Positions 22,689-31,665 of a DNA stretch of 64,000 nt are shown here, piece after piece. Each line of letters begins with the position of its first letter. The stretch's first letter is position 1. The notes beneath the pieces were generated by a model. It ran no database searches and was not told the DNA's origin. It worked only from the letters and a program-made list of their open reading frames with translations. The stretch is from Rhizophagus irregularis (taxonomy: Eukaryota > Glomeromycota > Glomeromycetes > Glomerales > Glomeraceae): contig NC_089457.1 in NCBI RefSeq assembly GCF_026210795.1, positions 1,736,001-1,800,000 on the forward strand. Reading direction: 5' to 3'. The position numbers and the translations under genes were made by a program.

Positions 22689-23876
22689 TCAAATTCTAAT
22701 TATAACTTCGAAACTTGACCTGTCTATATATTCCTTCAATAATTCTCCATTTACTGGCGTTTTCTGTATTCTTCCCTCCATAGTTTTAATTTTATAAGAT
22801 CCTTTAGAAATTATTTCGTGTATATAATACGGTCCTTTCCATTTTTCTTCTAGTTTTCCAGACCATTGTTTTTCTTTTGCTGCATCATAATATAGTACTT
22901 TATCCCCTATTTGAAAGTTCTTTTTCGTCTTATATTTCTTATCATGATATTTCTTCTGTTTTTCTTGAGATTTTTCTATATTCTCTCTGGCTCGGCTTCT
23001 AATGTTCGGTAGATCTTCCATTAAACTATTAATCCTTTGTGTTATTGTAACATTTTCATCTTCCATATTTAGTAATGTCCTCATTTCCCTTCCATATATT
23101 AGATATCCTGGTTTTAACTTGGTCGAATCATTCTTTTTTGTTCTATATGCAAATAAGACTCCTGGTATTCTTAAATCCCAATCTTTAATGTTACTCAATT
23201 TTGCTAATGATTCACATAGTGTCTTATTGAACCTTTCTATTAATCCATTCGTCTTCGGGTGATAAGGTGTCGAAAAATTGTGTTTTATCTGAAATTCCCT
23301 CATTAATAATTCTACTAATTTGTTATTGAAATGACTTCCCCTATCACTTAATATCTTCTTTGGACATCCGTGTCTACATATTATATCTTCATAAATGAAT
23401 CTTGCAATTTCTTTAGCATCTGCTGTTTCTAAGGCTCTAGCTTCTGGCCATTTCGTAAAATAATCCATTGCCGTAACTATGTATCTATTATTTCTTTCTG
23501 TTATTGGTAACGGTCCTACAACATCTATTCCAATCTGATAAAATGGTTCTTTAACTTTTATTACATTTAATTCGTGTTTTCCAATCGGTTTTCCTCTTCT
23601 TTGACAACTATTGCATGATTTAACATATATTTCTATATCTTGTCTCATTCCATTCCAGTAATATTTCTCTCTAATCCTTTCATATGTTGCATCTATTCCA
23701 AAATGTCCAGATAATTCATGGTCGTGTGCAATATACATTAATCCTTCAAACTCATATTTTCTTATTACTCTCAATTCTCTATTATCCTTTATTCTATATA
23801 ACAAACCATCTTTCATCCTATAGTGTTGTTCATTATCTATATTTTTAATTATCTCATTATATTTATCTTCTTCCAT
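22689..23876 (-). CDS. Gypsy integrase
   Basis: This 395-residue ORF carries a complete Gypsy-type integrase that inserts the cDNA into the genome. It has the zinc-binding HHCC set H51, H58, C88, C91 and the DDE core D118 (GIDVVG), D178 (LSDRG) and E214 (GLIERF), with 35 residues between D178 and E214. A C-terminal chain-binding region follows (GDKVLYYD ... WKGPYYI). No chromodomain is visible at the end. It is its own ORF, not fused to RT; its ATG overlaps the end of a 50-residue upstream ORF by 14 nt. No damage is seen. Confidence 0.95.
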   Translation of the reverse strand: MEEDKYNEIIKNIDNEQHYRMKDGLLYRIKDNRELRVIRKYEFEGLMYIAHDHELSGHFGIDATYERIREKYYWNGMRQDIEIYVKSCNSCQRRGKPIGKHELNVIKVKEPFYQIGIDVVGPLPITERNNRYIVTAMDYFTKWPEARALETADAKEIARFIYEDIICRHGCPKKILSDRGSHFNNKLVELLMREFQIKHNFSTPYHPKTNGLIERFNKTLCESLAKLSNIKDWDLRIPGVLFAYRTKKNDSTKLKPGYLIYGREMRTLLNMEDENVTITQRINSLMEDLPNIRSRARENIEKSQEKQKKYHDKKYKTKKNFQIGDKVLYYDAAKEKQWSGKLEEKWKGPYYIHEIISKGSYKIKTMEGRIQKTPVNGELLKEYIDRSSFEVIIRI

Positions 23877-24015
23877 TAATTAGTATATCTTCTATTTCTT
23901 CTTCAAAAGGTAAAATAAACCTAATATTTTTATCTTCAAATAACACGCAGTGATAATTCGTATTCCTGTGTATGATGTAAATATATATTCCTATTCCAAT
24001 ATTTTCAGTAGTCAT
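23863..24015 (-). CDS. 50-residue ORF linking pol and integrase
   Basis: The start codon lies two bases after the pol stop (TAA-AA-ATG). Its stop lies 14 nt inside the integrase ORF, in another frame. The product begins MTTENIGIGIYIYIIHRNTN and contains an acidic C-terminal stretch (EEEIEDILIN). No family is recognised. The spacing suggests coupled termination-reinitiation across pol, this ORF and integrase; alternatively it is a remnant of a former fusion. Confidence 0.55.
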   Translation of the reverse strand: MTTENIGIGIYIYIIHRNTNYHCVLFEDKNIRFILPFEEEIEDILINGRR

Positions 24016-24017
24016 TT

Positions 24018-26339
24018 TTATTTTTCCAATAGCTTTTCTACTCGTTTATATACTTTTTTCCAACTTTTGTCATCGTTTTTAATTTTAATTCTCCTATATT
24101 TTCCTTTATTCTCATAAATATTCTGATGCTCTTTAAACATTTTCACCATGTCCATGTATTCCTCTTCGTTCAACGTTTCATATGATGTTTTATGTCCTTC
24201 ATTACTTTTCTTAGTTTCTCTTCCAATATAATTATTCCAACATTCTTTATTCTCTAAGAAAATTATTATCGCATTATCTATAATATCTTTATATTTAAAT
24301 ATCTCTTTCTCCATTTTATGATTCCCATATGGAGTAATATATCCTCTGTCAAAACTTTTGGTCTTTTGATAAAAGTATTCACAATATGGTGACTTATCCA
24401 GTATTATAATGTCTTCATCTGTAAATTCAACTATTCTCCTATTGATTTCTTCTACAACTTGTTTTCTAAATAACCATTCATATTCTTTTGAAGGTTCCTC
24501 AAATCTCTTATCATCATTTCTTCTTCTTTTAAACTTATTAAATATTATTTTTAAATCATCCTTTTCTTTTAATCGTTTAATTATATTTTCTACTATGGTG
24601 GATTTCCCTACACCATCAACCCCATCAACAATAATAATCTGTGGTTTACTCTTCCTTCCTAATTTCTTTAATAATTCTTTTTCTGTCTTTTCTTCTAAGT
24701 TCAGTAATATTGCTTCTTTATCATTAAAATATTTCATATCATCCCATTTTCCCTTAAATCTTCTAGCGTCGAACCATTCATTTCCTGATCTAACATATCT
24801 CAGCTTTTTCTCTTTATTATTTTCCATTTTCATTATTTCTTGACTTAAGTCTCCAGGGTCCCTTTTTATAACTTTCTCTTCAAATTCTAGTCTTGATAAC
24901 GCATCTGCATTCTTATTTTCTTTACCATTTCTATGTATTACTTCAAAGTCATATTGTTGTAACTCCATTACCCATCTTGCTCTTCTTCCTGTAGGTACTT
25001 TAGCATTCATTAATCCTTTTAACGCAGCATGATCCGTTATAACCGTAAATTTTCTTCCTGCTAAGAACTTATGGAAATACTTGATCCCCCAGAATATTGC
25101 TAAACATTCTAATTCTGTTATTGCATAATTCTTTTCTGCTCCCACTAAACTTCTACTAGCATAGGCGATAACAAATTCTTTATTTTCTTCATTTTTCTGA
25201 GATAATACTGCTCCTAACCCTTCTCCTGACGCGTCTGTAATCAATATAAACTCCTTTTCGAAATTAGGGTGATCTAATACTGGTTTCTCCATTAATCTTA
25301 TTTTTAATTCTTCAAATGCTTCCTGCTGTTTCTCTGTCCATTCAAATGGTACATCCTTTTTAACTAAGTGATATAAAGGTTTTGCTATTTTCGCAAAATT
25401 CTTTATAAATCTTCTATAATATGAGCACAATCCTAAAAATGATCTCACTTGTGTAACAGTTTCTGGTATCTTTATTTCTTTAATCTTCTCCACTTTCTTT
25501 GCATCTGGTTTCAAACCATCTCTTCCAACTATATGTCCTAAAAATTCTATATTTCGTTCACCAAACTTACATTTCTTCAATTTCACAATCAAGTTGTTTT
25601 TCTTTAATTTGTTCAACACTTTATCGATATGTTCCACATGTTCTTCAAAATTTTTTGAATAAATCATTATATCATCTAGATATACTATTACAAATTCTCC
25701 AATATATTCTTTTAATATCTCATCCATTATCCTCTGAAATGTTCCTGGTGCATTCTTTAAACCAAATGGCATAACATTATATTCATATAATCCTTGTGAA
25801 CATATAAATGCTGTCTTTTCTTTATCTTCTTCTACCATTTCTACTTAATGATACCCTGCCGCTAGATCCAAACTCGTAAACCATCTCGCTGTTCTATATT
25901 TTTCTAATAATTCGTCTATTCTTGGTAATGGGTATGCATCCGACTTAGTTATATTATTCAATTTCCTATAATCAATGCAAAATCTATAATTTCCTGTTTT
26001 CTTTCCTGCTAGTGTTACTGGAGACGCCCATGGACTCCATGACTTTCTAATTTTCCCCATTTTTAATAACTGTTCAACTTCTTTCTTTATAAACTTTCCC
26101 TTTTCCTCGGTCTCTTTATACCTCTTCTGTGCTATTGGTTCTTGACCTTCTTTAATTTCTATTTTATGTCTAACAGTGTCTACCTTTCCTAATTTTTCTC
26201 CATCGTATTCAAATATCTCTTCATAACTTTTGATTAGCTTTATTATACCATCCTTTCTTTTACCTGTTACTTCTCCCAAATTTATCTTTTTATCGAACTT
26301 TTCCCATTTAGTTTCATTTTTATCATTTTCATTTATCAT
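24018..26339 (-). CDS. Gypsy pol: RT, RNase H and a thymidylate-kinase-like domain (one nonsense codon)
   Basis: The first part (26339-25848) has the RT motifs SPWASPV, RFCIDYRKLN and SLDLAAGYH. A TAA at 25845-25847 replaces a residue that is usually Gln, and the frame then continues (VEMVEEDKEKTAF). Numbered from the second part (25838), residues 1-150 complete RT (MPFGLKNAP, catalytic YLDD 53-56). Residues 195-318 are RNase H (TDAS 201-204, ELE 242-244, TDHAAL 268-273, NADALSR). After a charged linker, residues 396-604 form a P-loop kinase. Its Walker A is GVDGVGKST (406-414), with DKSPYCEYFYQ (481-491), like the DR-S-YQ signature of thymidylate kinases, and DRGY (497-500). The kinase is in frame with no break, so the fusion is read directly. 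The domain could phosphorylate dTMP or a deoxynucleoside. Which substrate is unknown. Confidence 0.9.
24021..24653 (-). other. Thymidylate-kinase-like domain within pol
   Basis: This is the C-terminal roughly 210 residues of the pol ORF, the usual size of a whole thymidylate kinase. The Walker A lysine, the aspartate of the DRS-type motif and the YQ pair are present. The motif has Lys for Arg and Cys for Ser. Base composition and codon use look like the flanking pol sequence, so the capture does not look recent. Other P-loop nucleoside kinases remain possible. Confidence 0.8.
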
Positions 26340-26423
26340 TTTAAAATTTATTTATTATTTTATTTCTTATTATTATTTCAACAATTTTACATTTTGGGAC
26401 AATTTTAGCCCTTTTTATATAAT
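26340..26423 (-). other. Spacer between protease and pol
   Basis: The 84-nt spacer is AT-rich with many stops in the shared frame, so pol is not made by simple readthrough from protease. It contains AAAAAGGGCTAAAATTGTCCC, similar to AAAAAGGGCAAAATTTGTACC in the gap at 31540-31610. Confidence 0.5.
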
Positions 26424-27059
26424 TTAATCCTCATTTTCACTAGATATTTCACTATCATCAGACGAGCTTTCTTCACTGGAACTTTCACTATCTTCTTGAG
26501 ACTCATTTTCTTTTACTACTTCCTTTTCTTTTATTGCTTCTTTTACTGTATATAACTTCTTTCCTTCTTCTTGTTCATAATCAGATTCTCCTGATTCACT
26601 TTCATAGTCGGATTCTTCTGACTCTTCCACTTGTTTAATATACCACACTGGTATGTCTATTATTTCTTCATCATTTTCTAATTCCAATATCTTTTCTTTA
26701 TAGTTGATATTTGCATTCCATTTATCCAATAAATCATTTCCTATAATCATTTCTTTTTGCTTTGAATCTATTACATCTAATGTTACTGGTAATACTAATT
26801 CTTTATAAACTTTTATTTCTGTATTCACTTTTCCTAATGAAGCAATCTTTCCTCCATCTGCTAATGTACACGTAATATTACTTTTTCCTTTTATTGGTAT
26901 ATTTAACTCTTTTCTTAATTTCTCTGTTATTACACTTATTGCTGCCCCTGAATCTATTACAACTTCGATTTCCTTATCATTTATTATAAACTGTGTTTTC
27001 ATTGCCGTTGTAACTTCTTTTTCTCCACTTATTTCAGTCTTTTTCACCTCCGAGTGTAG
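26424..27059 (-). CDS. Gypsy aspartic protease, in frame with gag across UGA-CUA
   Basis: The retropepsin core has the active-site triplet DSGA (in VVIDSGAAISVI) and a downstream IIGNDLLDKW, as in Gypsy proteases. A long acidic Glu/Ser tail follows. No ATG precedes the active site at a sensible distance. Upstream, the frame is open back to the gag stop, and the two are in one frame: gag ends ...KTE, then UGA CUA, then HSEVKKTEISG. UGA followed by CUA is a known leaky-stop context. The protease is therefore probably made as a gag-protease readthrough product. The start given is the codon after the UGA. Confidence 0.8.
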   Translation of the reverse strand, partial: LHSEVKKTEISGEKEVTTAMKTQFIINDKEIEVVIDSGAAISVITEKLRKELNIPIKGKSNITCTLADGGKIASLGKVNTEIKVYKELVLPVTLDVIDSKQKEMIIGNDLLDKWNANINYKEKILELENDEEIIDIPVWYIKQVEESEESDYESESGESDYEQEEGKKLYTVKEAIKEKEVVKENESQEDSESSSEESSSDDSEISSENED

Positions 27060-30000
27060 TCACTCTGTTTTATCTCCTTTTCTTATCATTTTCTTTATCA
27101 TTCTTCCTTGTTGTTCCACAATATTAAGTAGATTTCCATAATCTACTGGATCTTTTGATTTAACTCCTATAATTTTATCTTCTCTTGGTCTACGTTTTCC
27201 CCCTGCTTCTTTCCATCTATTTATTCCTTCCATTGTGTCATAATATTCTCCTCTCTTTTTACTCCATTTATATCTTTTTGGGATATTCGTATTGTCTGGT
27301 CCTATTGGTCTATTATACATTGGTTGCTCATCCTCCACATATTCTTCCATCGGAACTTCTCTTCTATTTCTATATTTATGTTCTTCTTTCCCTCTTTCCT
27401 CAATCTCTTTGTCTAAATTTGGCTTTCCAAAATTTTTCCATCCTTGTTTAGGATTTATTCTATTACTTCTCCTTCTTTCTTGTACTGGGTTATCTTTTTC
27501 ATACAAATCACGATTGTAGTTATACAATTGTGGATCATCATATTCATTATTTTCATAGTCGTAATCATCATCTGATTCTTCATTTTCGTAGTCATAATCT
27601 TCTTCATGGTCTTCTATATCCATTAAATTAACTCTTCTCTCATTTCTTCTGATATTATTTCCTAATGGACATCTAGTCGCAAAATGACCTCTTCTATTAC
27701 ACCTAAAACAAGTTATTTCATCATAATTAATTGGTGCTCCATTATTTCTTCTCTGATTCAATTGGTTTCTATTCCCATTATTATTCAACTCCCTTTCCAT
27801 ATTTCGTACTTGTTTTTCCAATTTGGCAATTCTCATTTTCTCTAATTTTTCCACTAAATCGTCCTCATAATCTTCCTTTAACGGTTTGTTAAACTTATTT
27901 TCTTGTTCATTTCTTTTATCACTGTTTTGTCTAATATCTTGAATATTATTATTCTGAATATTATTCTGATTTAACAAACTTTGATTCATCATACTTTGTA
28001 TCATCATTTGATTTCCTGTCTCTATAATTTTAGCTCTTTCAACAGCTGCATCCAACGTCGCTGGTGCTGTTTCCATTACTCTTGATATCATAACTGGATT
28101 CAGTCCCTGAATAAAATAGTTAATTTTATACATTTCTCCTAAATCATTAACTCCTGGTGCTATTTTTCTTATTAACTTTCTGAATCTGCTTGCATATGCT
28201 CCTACTTTCTCATTCATTTCTTGTTTAATCGTTTGTAACTCTCTAATCCATTGATTCTTTCTAACATCGCTTGCATAATGTTCCTTCAGTATTTTAGTAA
28301 AATCATTATTCCCATGGTTATGACCATTGTCCTCCCATCTTTGTATATCTCCTTGTTTGTTTTCATACCAATCAGCTGCTTCTCCTCGCATACATGCTGC
28401 TGCTTTTCTTATTTTATCTATTTGATTAGCTCCTTCTTGATAACCATTTGCGCTCCAAACAACCTCAAAATCTCTAATCCACTCATATGGATCTTGATCT
28501 CCTCCATAATATAATGGTAAATCTCCTACTTTCGCTGCTCTATTCACTGGTCCTGTCAAATTTCCAACTCTTGTTTCAACTTGATTAATTCTTCCAAATA
28601 TTGTATCTGCTGGTGGAACTAAAGCATTCCAATCATTTCCTATATCATGTCCTAATATTATATTTCCAAACGTTCTCAAATCTTCTCTGATGTGATTTCT
28701 TTCTGCCATATTCAATAATATATTCTCTTGAGATAAATCCTGTAAATTATAATCAGATAGTTCACTTTCTGTATCAGAATTTTCAATATCAGAATCCTTA
28801 ATATTTAACGAATTATTCGAATCTGAATTTTGACTTAAGCCAAAATCTTCCGTATTTATAATATTTTCCTCATTGTTTTCAATTCTATTTTCATCAAAGT
28901 CTTCAGAATTTTCTTCCCAAATCTCATATTCTTCTGGATCTAATATCTCTCCAATCTTTTCCGAATCATCTGAATTATCATTTTCTTCTTCACTTTCTTC
29001 AATCTCGAATTTCCTTAAGTACTCATCCAATATTCTCTTTATTTCCCTTTCTGATTCATTTTTATATTCTTGAAATTTTCTTATAAAGTCTGCACTTAAT
29101 ATATCAACATCTCTATATCCCATACTTATTAATCTTAATAATTCTCCATCAGAAACTTCAATTTTTAAAACTTTAATTAAGTTTCTTAGCTGTTCTAATC
29201 TTTTCTCTATTTCCGTTTCATCATCCGATTTATTCTCGTCTTCTAAATTTTCTGGTCCTTTTTCATAACAACTTTTACATATCTTTTCTATAAATTCTTT
29301 ATTGTATTCTACCGCTTCTATTGCTTCTTTCTTTAATATTATTTTATTGCACATTGGGCATTCTATCGTATACATATAATGCCATATTCTTAACTCTTCT
29401 TCTATTCTTTCGTCATCTAATTCTTCAATAGTTTTGTAAAAACTCATAAATTCTTTAGTCTTCATTATTTCATATTCCACTCTGAAATTTATTATTCGCC
29501 TTATCTCTTCAGTATCAATTTCATAACCATTTTCTAACCAATAATTTCTGTATATTCTTTCTATATGTTCATCTCCTTCATTCGAACTTGATTCTCCTAA
29601 ATCATCTGAATTTTCCAGTTCTCCTACATCACTTTGTTCTTCAACAAAACCTTTTGCTTCTACAATTTTCTTTATTATCTTATCTGTTATGTCGTCATCT
29701 ATCCATGGTTTCGGGTATTTATTTCCATCCCACCATTGATATGTTATACTTTTCTGAAACTTTCTGACTTTCTCTCTATTCTCTTCTTCTACTATATTTT
29801 CTTCTAAATGCAATATTTCCTTGAAATATCTCATTGTGCTATATCCTTTGTTTTTAATGGTTATTGGTTCTGTTTTTTCTAACCATTCCTCAAATTTTGC
29901 AAATCTCATATCTAATTCATCATCTTCTATAATATATCTATATGTTAACAATTCCCTATTTCCTAATAAATTCTCTTCTGTTTGTTCATCTAATATAAGT

Positions 30001-30140
30001 TCATTATCTTCATTCAGTATGTAATGTTCACATATTACTTTTATTACTGATATAATTCCTATTTTTCTGTAGTCCGGTTTATTTCTATACCTTATTGATC
30101 TTACGACTACATCCAACAGTTTTTCTCCTTCTTTTCTCAT
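27060..30140 (-). CDS. Gypsy gag with long N-terminal extension and CCHC knuckle
   Basis: The ORF has 1026 residues, about twice a usual gag. A gag core of retrotransposon type lies around residues 540-700 (DPYEWIRDFEVVW, CMRGEAADWYE, YASRFRKLIRKIAPG, YFIQGLNP). A CCHC zinc knuckle follows at about 809-823 (CFRCNRRGHFATRC). The N-terminal half is acidic and contains a paired-cysteine module (CPMCNK ... KICKSC, about 260-290) of unknown role. The C-terminus is rich in Asp/Glu/Tyr and then basic. Its ATG overlaps the TGA of the preceding ORF (ATGA at 30137-30140), and its own stop is UGA-CUA. It forms the particle and binds RNA. Confidence 0.92.
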   Translation of the reverse strand: MRKEGEKLLDVVVRSIRYRNKPDYRKIGIISVIKVICEHYILNEDNELILDEQTEENLLGNRELLTYRYIIEDDELDMRFAKFEEWLEKTEPITIKNKGYSTMRYFKEILHLEENIVEEENREKVRKFQKSITYQWWDGNKYPKPWIDDDITDKIIKKIVEAKGFVEEQSDVGELENSDDLGESSSNEGDEHIERIYRNYWLENGYEIDTEEIRRIINFRVEYEIMKTKEFMSFYKTIEELDDERIEEELRIWHYMYTIECPMCNKIILKKEAIEAVEYNKEFIEKICKSCYEKGPENLEDENKSDDETEIEKRLEQLRNLIKVLKIEVSDGELLRLISMGYRDVDILSADFIRKFQEYKNESEREIKRILDEYLRKFEIEESEEENDNSDDSEKIGEILDPEEYEIWEENSEDFDENRIENNEENIINTEDFGLSQNSDSNNSLNIKDSDIENSDTESELSDYNLQDLSQENILLNMAERNHIREDLRTFGNIILGHDIGNDWNALVPPADTIFGRINQVETRVGNLTGPVNRAAKVGDLPLYYGGDQDPYEWIRDFEVVWSANGYQEGANQIDKIRKAAACMRGEAADWYENKQGDIQRWEDNGHNHGNNDFTKILKEHYASDVRKNQWIRELQTIKQEMNEKVGAYASRFRKLIRKIAPGVNDLGEMYKINYFIQGLNPVMISRVMETAPATLDAAVERAKIIETGNQMMIQSMMNQSLLNQNNIQNNNIQDIRQNSDKRNEQENKFNKPLKEDYEDDLVEKLEKMRIAKLEKQVRNMERELNNNGNRNQLNQRRNNGAPINYDEITCFRCNRRGHFATRCPLGNNIRRNERRVNLMDIEDHEEDYDYENEESDDDYDYENNEYDDPQLYNYNRDLYEKDNPVQERRRSNRINPKQGWKNFGKPNLDKEIEERGKEEHKYRNRREVPMEEYVEDEQPMYNRPIGPDNTNIPKRYKWSKKRGEYYDTMEGINRWKEAGGKRRPREDKIIGVKSKDPVDYGNLLNIVEQQGRMIKKMIRKGDKTE

Positions 30141-30442
30141 TCTCTCAAATTCTTTATTTCTTTTCTTTTACTAGATGGATAATTTTCTTCCCCATCCTTT
30201 CTTGTTAGTATTATGTATTCCATTAATTTCATATACGTATTTCTGTTATAACTCATTGCTTCTAATATTACTTTTTGAAAAATTTTCCAAAATCTTTTAA
30301 ACCAATCTTCTATCTTTATTTCATCAATACCATAACATTTCAGGCATGAAGGATCTACTTGATATTCCTTCCTCGATTCATTATGTTTTTCTATTTCATG
30401 TTTATTTTTGATCTCTTCTAATTCATCGTATATTTCAGACAT
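30137..30442 (-). CDS. 101-residue ORF overlapping the gag start
   Basis: This unrecognised small protein is charged, with a CLKC pair (SCLKCYGID) and an aromatic stretch (WFKRFWKIFQKV). It ends ...KNLRE and its TGA shares bases with the gag ATG. Tight coupling to gag suggests both are translated from one RNA. Confidence 0.55.
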   Translation of the reverse strand: MSEIYDELEEIKNKHEIEKHNESRKEYQVDPSCLKCYGIDEIKIEDWFKRFWKIFQKVILEAMSYNRNTYMKLMEYIILTRKDGEENYPSSKRKEIKNLRE

Positions 30443-30858
30443 CTTGATTTATTTTATTTACCTATTTACTTGCAAAATGATTTCATTTCATATTTCCCGT
30501 CTATTTATATTTTTATTCATATAGTATTTATTCGTTTATCATTTCAATCTTTATTTCTTTTATATTTTCATGTTTACAACTTTCTACTACATTTCTTTAT
30601 TATATTTTATATTACATGGTATTCTATTACTTATAACTTGATATTCTTCTAACTTCATTAATTCTTAATTAGTTTAACGTCTTTCCGGACAACTATTTGT
30701 CCCTAAATTCTTATTATTTACATTTTTCCTGTATTTCCATCTTAACCGCTTGATTTCTTCACGCTTATTATTCTTCTTATGATATTCTTTTATTCCACCT
30801 GTTATCTTCTAACGTCTTTTTGTATATTTATTTCATCCTTTAATATTCATCTTATTCT
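30443..30858 (-). other. AT-rich gap between small ORFs of the Gypsy element
   Basis: No ORF on the element strand. The sequence TTTAGGGACAAATAGTTGTCCGG (minus strand, about 30686-30708) contains the dyad GGACAA...TTGTCC, which recalls the motifs in the other intercistronic gaps. Confidence 0.4.
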
Positions 30859-31203
30859 TCAATTCCTATATTCTGTCTGTTCATAAATTTTCTGATTATT
30901 CCTGTATGCGGCTATTTTACATTCTCCCATTCGCAATATATTCATATTTTTGTGTTCACATCTTTCTTCATATTCATTAAGGTATTCCATTCCTTTTCGA
31001 AAGTATTCTTTACATAACGTTTCTATTTTATTTCTTAAACTTTCTTCGCTTTCTTCCCTAACTTCGAAATAATTAATTTCTTGTAACGTTACATTCTCTA
31101 TTTTCTCGCAATATTTACATTTTACTTCACCGTCTATTCTAATAAAACCTTTTCCATTTATATTTTCAAATACCGTTGTTTCCATTTCTCGTATTTTATT
31201 CAA
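30859..31203 (-). CDS. 114-residue ORF with paired cysteines
   Basis: The family is not recognised. It has CKYCEK near residue 30 and later CEHKN and GECK, so it may bind zinc. The size and cysteine spacing resemble the cysteine module in the gag N-terminus (CPMC ... CKSC), which may mean duplication within the element. Confidence 0.5.
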   Translation of the reverse strand: MNKIREMETTVFENINGKGFIRIDGEVKCKYCEKIENVTLQEINYFEVREESEESLRNKIETLCKEYFRKGMEYLNEYEERCEHKNMNILRMGECKIAAYRNNQKIYEQTEYRN

Positions 31204-31272
31204 AATTTCTCATTTATTATTATTTTATTTTGTCATTATTCATTTCCTCCTATTTTTATAATAATTGATTAC

Positions 31273-31533
31273 TCAGTTCCTACCATCACTTGAATATTTA
31301 TCAATTATTCTAAATTTTAAATTCAACCATTTGATCTCATTTTTATCCCAATCTGCAATACACATTCCTTCATCTTCAAACCATTGTAGCGCATTTCCTA
31401 ACAAATGTGTCTTTGCAACCCTAAATATTCTTTTATCATCCTTAATTCCTATTTTCGACAAATATTTCTCAACTTGATTCGTCCATTCTTTCGAATTTTC
31501 TCCTTTTATACCATAAAATATTGGTATTTCCAT
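31273..31533 (-). CDS. Short gag-like ORF (second gag module)
   Basis: The 86 residues match the beginning of a Gypsy gag core: IPIFYGIKGENSKEWTNQVE, a helix with DDKRIFRVAKTHL, then LGNALQWFEDEG and IADWDKNEIKW. This is the pattern of the main gag core (DPYEWIRDFE ... GEAADWYE ... IQRWED) but truncated, so the element carries two gag-like modules. It may be a degenerate duplicate or a separate small capsid-like protein. Confidence 0.65.
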   Translation of the reverse strand: MEIPIFYGIKGENSKEWTNQVEKYLSKIGIKDDKRIFRVAKTHLLGNALQWFEDEGMCIADWDKNEIKWLNLKFRIIDKYSSDGRN

Positions 31534-31539
31534 TTTAAT

Positions 31540-31665
31540 CTTTCGTATTACTTCTTAAAATATATATACTTCATATTCTTTTCACGGTACAAATTTTGCC
31601 CTTTTTTATAACTTTATTTTAAACATTTCAAGGTTCTCAGACTTTAATCTCTATATTTTGACCTT
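31540..31665 (-). other. Intercistronic gap with GGGC..TTGT motif
   Basis: AT-rich gap. On the minus strand it carries AAAAAGGGCAAAATTTGTACC about 50 nt before the next ORF, close to the motif in the protease-pol gap. Confidence 0.4.

Noticed and set aside
24409-24843. 144-residue plus-strand ORF opposite the kinase region
   Set aside because: It is a shadow of the pol gene on the minus strand; its Ser/Leu/Phe-rich composition is the mirror of an AT-rich coding strand.
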